Assembly (NCBI GenBank): GCA_964412845.1
Contig: CAYPQM010000114.1
Coordinates: 1 to 21,865 of the forward strand
Length of the DNA: 21,865 nt
Direction: 5' to 3'
Source: JAWWPY01 sp964412845
Lineage (GTDB): Bacteria; Actinomycetota; Actinomycetes; Streptosporangiales; Streptosporangiaceae
The notes under the pieces are model-generated. The model saw nothing but the letters and a program-made list of their open reading frames with translations. It ran no database searches and was not told where the DNA came from. Position numbers and translations under genes: made by a program. Positions 7,828 through 15,120 of the stretch are shown piece by piece; the stretch's first letter is position 1, and every line of letters begins with the position of its first letter.

Positions 7828-10443
7828 ATGGGTTTCCGTCTCCGGTCCATACGCCAGAGGATCTTCCTTCTCGTTCTTGTCCCAGTGCTGTCCCTCATCG
7901 GGCTGTATATCTTCGCGACGAGCATCACCGCCGGGGACGCCATCAATCTGGCCCGGACCAACACTCTCAAGAACGCCACCGGGGTGCCTACCGGTGCCTT
8001 CCTCGCGGCGATCGATACCGAGCGCCCCCTGGCGATGGTGTACCTGGCCAGCCCCACCGGGGCGAATCTGGCCGTGCTGGAGATGCAGGAGGCGAAGACC
8101 AACGCAGCGGCAGCGGCTCTGCGTATCGCCCTGAACTCCAGCGGTACCACTGGAAATGCGTCCGTGGCCGAGAAACAGGCCATCGCCACGCTGCTCAAGG
8201 ACGCCACGGGCATGCCCGCCCTACGCTCGCAGATCGCCTCGCAGATCGTCACCCGGACGAGGGCCTTCAACGATTACAACAGCATCGCCACGGACGGTTA
8301 CCGCGTTCTTGACGCGGTAATCCGCCAGGAGACCAGCGCGGCGGTCACCACCCAGTCGCTGGCCTTCGTGCGGATGGGCCGGTCCGAGGAGATGCTGCTG
8401 CGCGAGGACGCGCTCCTGGTCAGCGACCTCGCCGCCCGGTCGTTCCCGGCCGCCGACCATCTGCTGTTCGCCCAGCTGGTCGGCGCGCACCGGACACTGT
8501 TCAGCGAGACCCTGCCTGACCTGGACCCGCCGTACCGCGCGTTCTACATCCACGACATCAACCCGCAAGCTTCCGCTGCCCTGGTGGCGCTGGAGAACAG
8601 GGTGATGGCCGACCCCGCCACGGCAACCCCGCCCCCGGTCGATCCCCGCGCGTGGAATCAGGCGGTGGGCGGCGTCTCCCTCGGGCTCTCCAAGGCGGGG
8701 ACGCAGGCGTCCGCCCTCATCACCGCCCGGGCGAAGAAGGACGCCCAGGGCACTGACCTGCGGCTGATACTGGCCGGCGGGCTTGGCTTGCTCGCCGTCC
8801 TGCTGTCCATCATCGTGTCGTTCTGGATCGGCCGTGGCCTGGTCCGGGAACTGGCGGACCTCCGGCAATCCGCGCTGGAACTCGCCAACAACCGGCTGCC
8901 GGGCGTCATGCGGCGGCTCGCCGATGGCGAGGATGTCGACGTGTCCGCCGAGGCACCCGAGATCGCGGCCAGTTCCGATGAGATTGGCCAGGTCAGGCAG
9001 GCCTTCACCACGGTGCAGCAGACCGCCATCGAGGCGGCCGTCGGCCAGGCGAGGCTGCGCCGCGGCATCAGCGACATCTTCCGCAACCTGGCCCGGCGCA
9101 GCCAGTCGCTGCTGCACCGGCAGCTGACCCTGCTCGACGCGATGGAACGCCGGGCCGCCGAGCCGGATCAGCTCGCCGACCTGTTCCGCATCGACCATCT
9201 GACGACACGCATGCGCCGGCACGCCGAGAGCCTGATCATCCTGTCCGGCGACGCGCCCGCCCGAGGCTGGCGCAACCCCGTGCCGCTCGTCGATGTGCTC
9301 CGTGCGGCCGTCGCCGAGGTCGAGGACTACACGCGGATCAAGGTGACCTCGACCACCCACGCCGCGCTGTCCGGTCCCGCGGTGGGCGACATCATTCACA
9401 TGATCGCGGAGCTCGCGGAGAACGCCTGCATCTTCTCCCCGCCGAACACGCCGGTGCTGATCAGCGGGGACATCGTGGGCCGCGGTTTCGCCGTGGAAAT
9501 CGAGGACCGCGGGCTGGGCCTGAGCGAAGAGAGGCTCGCCGAGATCAATGACCGCCTGGAGCACCCGCCAGCGTTCGATCTTTCTGGCAGCGATCAGCTC
9601 GGGCTCTTCGTGGCCAGCCAGCTGGCCAAGCGGCACGACATCAAGATCTCGCTGCGCGCCTCCCCGTACGGTGGGACGACGGCAATCGTGCTGATCCCGG
9701 TCAACCTGGTGGTGCCCGAAGGCACGTACGAGAAGGATTCCGCGGCCGACACGGTGGATGAGCGCGCGATCCAGCTGACGGGCCGTCACGCCGCCCGGGA
9801 TGACGAGGGGAAGGGCGCCACTTCTGGCCTGTTCGCCCCGCCGCAGGCTGATCCGGTCAGGAACGGCCGGGCGGCAGCCGATCATCTCGCGCCGACCTAC
9901 CGGGAGGACACCGGTTCACTCGGCTACCCCAGCGAGAACGGCACGCTGGGCTATCCCGGCGAGAACGGCTCGTCCGCCTACGCTGAGCCAGGCAGTTCGC
10001 TGGGCTACCCCGAGGAGACCGGTTCGCTGGGCTACCCCGAGGAGACCGGTTCGCTGGGCTACCCCGAAGAGGCCGGATCGGTGGCCTACGCCGAGGAGAC
10101 CGGTTCGCTGGCCTACCCGGAGGAGGCGGATGACTGGGCCGCGACCCGCATCCCGTCCCTGGCGGCAGATCCCGCTGGCCTCGATGACCTGAGCGAAGGA
10201 CTACCGCGGCGAATCCGCCAGGCCAGCCTGGCGCCACAGCTCCGCGACAGCACCGGGCGGATGGACGCGGGCCCGGAGGGCGAGCCGGCCGACGCACGGT
10301 CTCCTGAGGAGGCTCGCGCCACGGTGTCCGCAATCCAGCAGGGCTGGCAGCGCGGCCGGTCGCTTTTCGACCCGCCAGCCAAGAAGACGGTGACCGGCAC
10401 CGAACCAGCCGGAGGCGACGGAATGCAGCACGACGATGATTAG
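7828..10443 (+). CDS. Conservon sensor histidine kinase with NIT domain (CvnA type)
   Basis: An 871-residue membrane kinase. TM1 spans about residues 12-31 and TM2 about 313-335; the extracytoplasmic loop between them resembles the nitrate/nitrite-sensing (NIT) domain of this family. A HAMP-like linker follows. The kinase part has NLARRSQSLLHRQLTLLD, then FRIDHLTTRMRRHAESL (H457), the conserved signature of Cvn kinases; which His, if any, is phosphorylated (H430 or H457) is unclear. The ATPase domain has the N-box ELAENACIFSPP (E528, N532) and G-box D560-R-G-L-G. After about residue 625 the tail is disordered and carries eight 9-residue repeats (695-766). The start at 7828 has GAGG about 11 bases upstream. 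It heads a four-gene conservon; CvnA proteins are thought to recruit CvnB, CvnC and CvnD at the membrane. Confidence 0.93.
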   Translation: MGFRLRSIRQRIFLLVLVPVLSLIGLYIFATSITAGDAINLARTNTLKNATGVPTGAFLAAIDTERPLAMVYLASPTGANLAVLEMQEAKTNAAAAALRIALNSSGTTGNASVAEKQAIATLLKDATGMPALRSQIASQIVTRTRAFNDYNSIATDGYRVLDAVIRQETSAAVTTQSLAFVRMGRSEEMLLREDALLVSDLAARSFPAADHLLFAQLVGAHRTLFSETLPDLDPPYRAFYIHDINPQASAALVALENRVMADPATATPPPVDPRAWNQAVGGVSLGLSKAGTQASALITARAKKDAQGTDLRLILAGGLGLLAVLLSIIVSFWIGRGLVRELADLRQSALELANNRLPGVMRRLADGEDVDVSAEAPEIAASSDEIGQVRQAFTTVQQTAIEAAVGQARLRRGISDIFRNLARRSQSLLHRQLTLLDAMERRAAEPDQLADLFRIDHLTTRMRRHAESLIILSGDAPARGWRNPVPLVDVLRAAVAEVEDYTRIKVTSTTHAALSGPAVGDIIHMIAELAENACIFSPPNTPVLISGDIVGRGFAVEIEDRGLGLSEERLAEINDRLEHPPAFDLSGSDQLGLFVASQLAKRHDIKISLRASPYGGTTAIVLIPVNLVVPEGTYEKDSAADTVDERAIQLTGRHAARDDEGKGATSGLFAPPQADPVRNGRAAADHLAPTYREDTGSLGYPSENGTLGYPGENGSSAYAEPGSSLGYPEETGSLGYPEETGSLGYPEEAGSVAYAEETGSLAYPEEADDWAATRIPSLAADPAGLDDLSEGLPRRIRQASLAPQLRDSTGRMDAGPEGEPADARSPEEARATVSAIQQGWQRGRSLFDPPAKKTVTGTEPAGGDGMQHDDD
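9910..10125 (+). repeat. Eight 27-bp repeats in the CvnA tail
   Basis: Eight 27-bp units encode nine-residue repeats with consensus TGSLGYPEE (residues 695-766 of the kinase). Units 4, 5 and 6 are nearly identical at DNA level, suggesting recent expansion; outer units have diverged (for example AGSVAYAEE). The repeats are acidic, each with one aromatic Tyr, and lie in the cytoplasmic tail beyond the ATPase domain. Confidence 0.9.
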
Positions 10444-10482
10444 ACGAAGCAGAGCTCCGAGTAACTGTAGGGGGGATGTCAC

Positions 10483-10926
10483 ATGGGTGGCGCTGAGCAG
10501 CAGAAGACTCTGAACACGAGGCCGGCTGGCGACCTGAACTGGCTCCTCGACGACCTCGTCGCCCGCGTAGCGCAGATCGACAAGGCCGTCATCTTGTCCC
10601 GCGACGGCCTCGCGATCGGGGCTTCACGAGGACTTACCCGCGAGGATGCCGAGCACCTCTCGGCCGTGGCGGCTGGCTTCCAGAGCCTCGCCCGGGGCGC
10701 TGGAAGGCACTTCGGCGGTGGCCGGGTCCGGCAGACCATCGTCGAGATGGACACCGCATTCCTATTCGTGACCGCCGCGGGCGAAGGCAGTTGCCTGGCT
10801 GTCCTCAGCCCGGCCGCTGCGGACGCAGGGCTCATCGCCTACGAGATGGCGATCCTGGTCAAGCGGGTCGGGCCCCATCTAGCGGTGGACCCCCGGCCGG
10901 TACCGGCCGAGGACGCTGCGGGCTGA
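10483..10926 (+). CDS. Roadblock/LC7 domain protein (CvnB type)
   Basis: A 147-residue single-domain Roadblock/LC7 protein, usual length for CvnB. Family sequence runs through the whole protein: LNWLLDDLVARV at 18-29, a KAVILSRDGLAIG strand, the very conserved EDAEHLSAVAAGFQSLARG, RHFGGGRVRQTIVEMD, FLFVTAAGEGSCLAVL and YEMAILVKRVG. Roadblock proteins of this type pair with small Ras-like GTPases as in MglB-MglA, so it is expected to regulate or scaffold the CvnD GTPase encoded two genes downstream. It starts 39 bases after the kinase gene with a G-rich Shine-Dalgarno (AGGGGGGA) ahead of ATG. No signal peptide or membrane segment. Confidence 0.95.
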   Translation: MGGAEQQKTLNTRPAGDLNWLLDDLVARVAQIDKAVILSRDGLAIGASRGLTREDAEHLSAVAAGFQSLARGAGRHFGGGRVRQTIVEMDTAFLFVTAAGEGSCLAVLSPAAADAGLIAYEMAILVKRVGPHLAVDPRPVPAEDAAG

Positions 10927-10933
10927 GCCAGCT

Positions 10934-11308
10934 ATGCCTTCCCCCCGCGATCAATGGCTCGACGAAGAGGCGGGCCCGGTGGTCCGCCCGTACGCGCTCA
11001 TCCGCGGCCGGACCAGGCCTACCGGCGAGAGCCTGGACCTGATCGCTATCGTTACCGCGGTCCGCGGTGTGCGGGGCAATCCGGTGGAACTTGATCCGGA
11101 GCACTTCGCGATGCTGCGGCTGTGCCGGCTGCCCACGTCGGTGGCCGAACTGTCGGCCGACCTCAACCTGCCACTGGGCGTGGTCCGGATTCTCCTGGCC
11201 GACCTGCGAGATCGCTCTCTCATCTCGATTCATCATCCCATTCCACCCGCGCGGTTGCCTGACCCGCGCATCCTTAGGGAGGTTGCTGATGGCCTACGCC
11301 GGCTCTGA
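10934..11308 (+). CDS. DUF742 protein (CvnC type)
   Basis: A 124-residue protein of the DUF742 family, the third component of conservons. It shows the family's VVRPYALIRGRTRP near the N-terminus, LDLIAIVTAV in the middle and a winged-helix-like C-terminal half (RLCRLPTSVAELSADLNLPLGVVRILLADL) followed by LISIHHP. The helix-turn-helix character is suggestive, but in conservons the protein is regarded as part of a membrane-associated complex with CvnB and CvnD, and direct DNA binding is not established. It starts seven bases after the cvnB stop, and its last 20 bases overlap the next gene. Confidence 0.93.
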   Translation: MPSPRDQWLDEEAGPVVRPYALIRGRTRPTGESLDLIAIVTAVRGVRGNPVELDPEHFAMLRLCRLPTSVAELSADLNLPLGVVRILLADLRDRSLISIHHPIPPARLPDPRILREVADGLRRL

Positions 11309-11906
11309 CGGCGCCGGTCGTCCGGCAGCCGTGCCAGTCACCATCAAGATCCTCATCGCTGGGGGGTTCGGCGCCGGCAAGACCACGCTGGTGGGCTCAG
11401 TGACCGAGATTCGGCCACTGCGCACCGAGGAACCCCTGAGCGAGCCGAGCACGCAGGTCGACAGCATCGAGGGCGTGGAGCGCAAGACCACCACCACCGT
11501 GGCCCTGGATTTCGGCCGGATCACGATTCGTGACAACCTGTCGCTCTACCTGTTCGGGACGCCGGGCCAGGAACGATTCTGGTTCATGTGGGACGAACTG
11601 GCGCGCGGCGCCCTCGGCGCGGTTGTCCTGGCCGATACCCGGCGGCTCGCCGACTGTTTCCCGTCCGTGGACTATTTCGAGCAGCGCCGGATCCCCTTCG
11701 TTGTCGCCGTGAACGTCTTTGACGGGGCACGGCGGTACCGTCCCGACAGCGTCCGCAAGGCGCTCGACCTGGAGGACGAGATCCCGGTCATCATGTGCGA
11801 CGCCCGTCACTCGTCATCCGGCCGGGACGTGCTGGTCGTGCTCGTCGAGCACGCGCTCCAGCTGATGAGCGGGCCACCCAACCGCCAGCCGGCCGGCGCT
11901 CGCTAG
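11289..11906 (+). CDS. Conservon small GTPase (CvnD type, ATP/GTP-binding)
   Basis: A 205-residue P-loop GTPase of the Ras-like CvnD family. The Walker A/G1 motif is GGFGAGKTT at residues 25-33, G3 is FGTPGQERF at 89-97 (GTPGQ in place of a DxxG), and G4 is NVFD at 142-145; CDAR near 169 probably serves as G5. The Thr-rich KTTTTVALDFG at 66-76 sits in the switch I region. The start is the ATG at 11289, within the end of cvnC, because AGGGAGG at 11276-11282 is well placed; the frame remains open upstream to 11067 but that overlaps cvnC entirely. It should cycle between GTP and GDP states under control of CvnB and signal from CvnA. The C-terminus ends AGAR in a 15-bp duplication that includes the stop. 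Confidence 0.95.
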   Translation: MAYAGSDGAGRPAAVPVTIKILIAGGFGAGKTTLVGSVTEIRPLRTEEPLSEPSTQVDSIEGVERKTTTTVALDFGRITIRDNLSLYLFGTPGQERFWFMWDELARGALGAVVLADTRRLADCFPSVDYFEQRRIPFVVAVNVFDGARRYRPDSVRKALDLEDEIPVIMCDARHSSSGRDVLVVLVEHALQLMSGPPNRQPAGAR

Positions 11907-11921
11907 GCCGGCGCTCGCTAG
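11892..11921 (+). repeat. 15-bp perfect tandem duplication spanning the CvnD stop
   Basis: GCCGGCGCTCGCTAG occurs at 11892-11906 and again at 11907-11921. Because 15 is a multiple of three, the second copy is in frame and again reads AGAR-stop, giving two in-frame TAG codons five codons apart. Confidence 0.9.
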
Positions 11922-11947
11922 CGGCAGGCCGCCGCGTTACGAGCGCC
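11910..11947. terminator. Putative bidirectional terminator between cvnD and phosphatase gene
   Basis: GGCGCTCG at 11910-11917 pairs perfectly with CGAGCGCC at 11940-11947; the 22-base interval contains a smaller GCGG/CCGC pairing. It sits exactly between two convergent genes and overlaps the last codons of the minus-strand one. There is no T-tract, which is common in actinomycetes. The first copy of the 15-bp duplication offers an alternative left arm at 11895-11902. Confidence 0.45.
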
Positions 11948-13061
11948 AGATGAGGACCAGGGCGCAGTCGTCGGAGCCGCCGGTGCTCGCCCGCACCACC
12001 TGGACCAGTTCGCCAGCGGCGGCCTTAAACCCGGATGCCATCAGCCGGTCCGCCTGGCCGAGCAGCCGGTCCGTGCCAACGTCGATATCCCAGCCTGGCG
12101 CCTCGACCAGGCCATCGGTGTAGAGCATCAGCGCGTCCCCGGGCCGCAGCGATCCATGGGCCGGCACGCAGCGCAAGTCGGGGACGACACCCAGGACAAT
12201 GCCGCGAGCCTGGGTGAGCCGCCACCGCCCGCTGCCCGCGTCGAAATGGGCCGGCGGCGGGTGACCCGCCGAGGCGAGCACAAAGTCGCCGGTGGCGAGG
12301 TCCAGGGAGAGATGCACCGCGGTGACGAAGCCTTCCGCCACCGCACCGCGGCGCAGGTAGGCATTGCACGCGGCGAGGAACTCCCCTTGCGGAACCGAGC
12401 CCAGCAGCCCGCCGAACGCGCCGGAAAGCAGCAGGGCACGGGTCCCCGCGTCCACGCCCTTGCCGGACACGTCGACCAGCGCCACCTCCAGCGTCTTCCC
12501 GTCACTAGACGACACGACAAAATCCCCGCCGAACGACGACCCTCCGGCAGGCCGGAGGACCGACACGGATCCCCAGTTCGCGGGGAGGGCAGGCAGCCTG
12601 CCCTGGGCCTGGATGCGGTTCCGCAGGTCGATGAGCATCTGATCGCCCCGCAGCCCGCGCATGCCGAGTTCCTGCCTGGTGCGGGCCGGCACATCAGCGA
12701 AGATCGCGGTGACCACGATCGTCGCGATGATGCCGGGACCGGCCCGGTCCTTCAGCGCGTCGTACGCCAGCATGACCGCGACCAGGCAGAACAGGATCCG
12801 CAACGCACGTGGCCAGAGCAGCAGGCCGCCGGCGAGCACGGGCAGGATCATCAGGCCCGGCGAGAACCACGACACCGACACGTGGACGGCCGCTATCCCG
12901 ATAACCACGGTCGCTGCCGCCAGCCCGAAGGCCACCCGGCGGTTCCTCGTGATGAACTGGCGCCGGGCCTGGTCGCGAACGCGTGCCCAGGCCGAACGCA
13001 GGGCACGGCCAACACGGGTCAGTGGCGGGGAAACCATGATGGCGGCACTGTATCGGCCCAC
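11937..13061 (-). CDS. Membrane-anchored SpoIIE/RsbU-type PP2C phosphatase
   Basis: A 374-residue protein with a basic N-terminus, several hydrophobic segments between residues 43 and 124 (probably three or four membrane spans) and a C-terminal SpoIIE-type serine/threonine phosphatase domain from about 165. Metal-binding motifs are present: GGDF (D180), LVDVSGKG (D197), ASAGHPPP, LYTDGLVEA (D316) and GGSDDCALVL (D364/D365). There is no PAS, GAF or response-regulator domain, so any signal would come through the membrane part. Such phosphatases typically dephosphorylate anti-anti-sigma factors, none of which is encoded nearby. The GTG at 13061 is the longest start; the ATG at 13037 is an alternative, and neither has a convincing Shine-Dalgarno. 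It converges with the conservon, 30 bases apart. Confidence 0.9.
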   Translation of the reverse strand: MGRYSAAIMVSPPLTRVGRALRSAWARVRDQARRQFITRNRRVAFGLAAATVVIGIAAVHVSVSWFSPGLMILPVLAGGLLLWPRALRILFCLVAVMLAYDALKDRAGPGIIATIVVTAIFADVPARTRQELGMRGLRGDQMLIDLRNRIQAQGRLPALPANWGSVSVLRPAGGSSFGGDFVVSSSDGKTLEVALVDVSGKGVDAGTRALLLSGAFGGLLGSVPQGEFLAACNAYLRRGAVAEGFVTAVHLSLDLATGDFVLASAGHPPPAHFDAGSGRWRLTQARGIVLGVVPDLRCVPAHGSLRPGDALMLYTDGLVEAPGWDIDVGTDRLLGQADRLMASGFKAAAGELVQVVRASTGGSDDCALVLIWRS

Positions 13062-13102
13062 CGGAGATCTGGCACCCCACCCGCCCCGGCCTGCTCGTCA
13101 TC

Positions 13103-13137
13103 GCCCTGGGGTAAATGCCCTGGGGTAAGTGCCCTGG
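13103..13137 (+). repeat. 2.5 copies of a 14-bp direct repeat in a divergent promoter region
   Basis: GCCCTGGGGTAAAT (13103-13116), GCCCTGGGGTAAGT (13117-13130) and a partial GCCCTGG (13131-13137) lie between the phosphatase gene and the Eis-like gene. Two full units differ at one base. They end about 35 bases before the acetyltransferase start and may be regulator sites. Confidence 0.75.
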
Positions 13138-13171
13138 CACGGCCGATGGCCCGCGCGGTAGGAATGCGGGC

Positions 13172-14452
13172 ATGGCAGATCCCTTCCCGATCCGGGCGAT
13201 CGGTGGCAGCGAGTTCGCGGCCTTCTTCGAGGTCATTGAGCACGCCTTCAACTCCAGATGGCCCACGGAAGAGGTGATCGAGTACGAACGGGCCACTTTC
13301 GAGTTCGACCGCAGCCTCGTCGCGTGCGACGGCGACCGGTTCGTCGGGACGGCGTGCGCGTTCAGCTTCGAGATGACCGTGCCCGGGGCCACCATCCCGG
13401 TGGCCGCGGTCTCCGGGGTGAGCGTGCTGCCCTCGCACCGGCGCCGCGGGATCCTGTCGGCCCTCATCCGGCGCCAATTCGCCGACATCCGGGACCGCGG
13501 CGAGGCCGTGGCCGCGCTGTTCGCCTCCGAGACCGGGATCTACGGCCGGTTCGGTTACGGCCCCGCCTCGCTGACCAGCCGGTTCACTATCCGGCGCGGG
13601 GAGGGTGGCCTGCACGCCGATGTCCCGCACGACCCGGGCCTGCGACTGCGGATAGCGGAGCCACCGGACGCCAGGGCGGAACTCGCCGCGGTCTATGACG
13701 CGGTACGGCCCAGCCGTCCCGGACTCTGGGCCAGGGATGAGCGCTGGTGGAACTCGGCCCTGCACGACCCGGAGAACGCGCGGGACGGGGCCTGCCCGCT
13801 GCGCTGCGTCATCGCCGAAGACAGTGGCGGCCGGCCTGCTCCCCGCGGGTATGCCCTGTTCTCGGTCACGCCGTCCTGGGGCGCCGACGGGCTGCCCGCC
13901 GGGGTGATCTCCGTCCGCGAGCTCATCACGGCGGATCCCGCGGCGACCGCCGCGATCTGGGCCGACCTGCTCAGCCGGGATCTGGTCGGCGAACTGACCG
14001 CGCGCCTGCGCCCGGTGGATGACCCGCTGCTGCACCTGCTGGCCGAGCCGCGCCGGGCCCGCGCGCAGGTGATCGACGGGCTGTGGGCGCGGCTCATCGA
14101 CCTGCCCCGGGCGCTGGCCCAGCGCCGCTATGCGTGCCCGGCCGATGTGGTCGTCGAGGTGACCGACGCGCTGTGCCCCTGGAACGAGGGCAGGTGGCGG
14201 CTGCACGCGGGCGGCGATGGCGTGGCCGGCCAGGCGCAGCTCCCCGGGATGGCTGGATCATGCGAGCGGACTACCGCCGAGCCTGATGTCCGGCTGCCGG
14301 TGGCCGCCCTCGGCGCCGCCTACCTCGGCGGCACCAGGCTGGGCCCGCTCGCCGCGGCCGGACTGGTCACCGAGATCCGGCCGGGCGCGGTCGGCGCGCT
14401 GTCGGCGGCTCTGTCCTGGGATCCGGCACCCTGGTGCCCGATGATCTTCTAG
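13172..14452 (+). CDS. Eis-like GNAT N-acetyltransferase
   Basis: A 426-residue protein with the Eis architecture: an N-terminal GNAT domain, a second GNAT-like domain and a C-terminal SCP2-like region. The acetyl-CoA segment is VSVLPSHRRRGILSALIRR (pyrophosphate-binding R90-R91-R92-G93), followed by FASETGIYGRFGYGPAS, a hallmark of the family. In M. tuberculosis Eis the first Tyr of that motif (Y126) is the general acid and the C-terminal Phe carboxylate the base; here the matching Tyr is Y124 and the protein also ends in Phe (WCPMIF). Eis acetylates aminoglycosides and other amines, but homologues are broad and the natural substrate cannot be inferred. The start at 13172 has AGGAA eight bases upstream; an earlier in-frame ATG at 13115 falls in the direct repeats. 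Confidence 0.92.
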   Translation: MADPFPIRAIGGSEFAAFFEVIEHAFNSRWPTEEVIEYERATFEFDRSLVACDGDRFVGTACAFSFEMTVPGATIPVAAVSGVSVLPSHRRRGILSALIRRQFADIRDRGEAVAALFASETGIYGRFGYGPASLTSRFTIRRGEGGLHADVPHDPGLRLRIAEPPDARAELAAVYDAVRPSRPGLWARDERWWNSALHDPENARDGACPLRCVIAEDSGGRPAPRGYALFSVTPSWGADGLPAGVISVRELITADPAATAAIWADLLSRDLVGELTARLRPVDDPLLHLLAEPRRARAQVIDGLWARLIDLPRALAQRRYACPADVVVEVTDALCPWNEGRWRLHAGGDGVAGQAQLPGMAGSCERTTAEPDVRLPVAALGAAYLGGTRLGPLAAAGLVTEIRPGAVGALSAALSWDPAPWCPMIF

Positions 14453-14547
14453 CGGGACGGCCCACTCCACGTGAGCGCGGCGGAATTGGCCGGACCATAA
14501 GACGAATGTTTCCTGGCCGCGGGGAGAGACTGGCCTTGGAGGACGCG

Positions 14548-15063
14548 ATGTCAGGCATGAAGATCACGCTGGGTGCGGCCATGCGGGTCAGGGACGTGTC
14601 CCGGCCGAGGCCAGATCAGGAGGCCGCCGCGCAGGCCGCTGAGAACCGCGCCGCTGCCGCGCAGCCGGACCGGGCTGCGTCCCGGCCGGACCGGGCGGAC
14701 CGGGCGGGCAGAACTGGGGGGGGCGCTGCGTTCCGGCCAGACCGGGCTGGTCCCGCTGCGTTCCGGCCAGACCGGGCTGGTCCCGCTGCGTTCCGGCCGG
14801 GTCCGGGCGGGACACGGCCGGACGTCGGCCAGCCGGGCGTGACCGACCCGCCCGGCTCTCAGTCCGCCGCGTCCCGTGCCCGGGCCGGGCCAGCATCGCA
14901 GGCCGCGGGAGAGCCAGCGGGGCACGTCACCCCGGCCCCGAGAAAGCCCGCCCCATCAGGCACCGGCAGCCAGCCGACGGGCACCCCCGCCGCTCCCGGT
15001 GCGGCGGGCACGCACGGCAGCGGGGGAAAGCGGCATCGCTCGCGTAAACGATTCCCGCGGTGA
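14548..15063 (+). CDS. Small disordered Pro/Ala/Arg-rich protein, function unknown
   Basis: A 171-residue frame starting at ATG 14548, with GGAGG five bases upstream. I do not recognise the family. The first 20 residues (MSGMKITLGAAMRVRDVSRP) look structured and amphipathic; the rest is low complexity, rich in Ala, Pro, Arg, Gly and Asp, and ends in a strongly basic GGKRHRSRKRFPR. It contains RPDRAGPAAF repeats from a 30-bp DNA repeat, and a run of eight G residues (14716-14723) that could slip and shift the frame. It has no signal peptide or membrane segment. It starts 95 bases after the acetyltransferase gene in the same direction and may be cotranscribed. The ribosome site and codon pattern favour a real gene, but composition alone can make such frames, so confidence is moderate. 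Confidence 0.6.
   Translation: MSGMKITLGAAMRVRDVSRPRPDQEAAAQAAENRAAAAQPDRAASRPDRADRAGRTGGGAAFRPDRAGPAAFRPDRAGPAAFRPGPGGTRPDVGQPGVTDPPGSQSAASRARAGPASQAAGEPAGHVTPAPRKPAPSGTGSQPTGTPAAPGAAGTHGSGGKRHRSRKRFPR
14725..14798 (+). repeat. 30-bp tandem repeat, about 2.5 copies
   Basis: Two identical 30-bp units (14725-14754 and 14755-14784) are followed by 14 bases of a third. They encode AAFRPDRAGP repeated in frame. A G8 homopolymer lies directly before them at 14716-14723. Confidence 0.9.
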
Positions 15064-15084
15064 CGGTGGTCAGTCACCTCACGC

Positions 15085-15112
15085 GGCCGGTCACCATCGG
15101 AAGCTACCGGCC
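15085..15112. terminator. Possible weak terminator between convergent genes
   Basis: GGCCGGT at 15085-15091 pairs with ACCGGCC at 15106-15112 across a 14-base loop, in the 57 bases between the convergent disordered-protein gene and rpiB. The stem is short and there is no T-tract, so this is tentative. Confidence 0.3.
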
Positions 15113-15120
15113 ACCAGGCA

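Noticed and set aside
8221..9885. A 554-codon minus-strand frame inside the conservon kinase
   Set aside because: It is the antisense shadow of the NIT/HATPase kinase, whose motifs are all on the plus strand.
13115..13171. An earlier ATG for the Eis-like protein
   Set aside because: The extra 19 residues are encoded partly by the 14-bp repeats, and the ATG at 13172 has a proper Shine-Dalgarno and the conserved N-terminus.
12156..13277. A 373-codon plus-strand frame opposite the phosphatase gene
   Set aside because: Antisense shadow of a gene with complete SpoIIE-type phosphatase motifs.
14493..14521. GGAAT followed by GTT upstream of the disordered-protein gene as a second SigR-type promoter
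   Set aside because: The spacing is 21 bases instead of 18, outside the accepted range.
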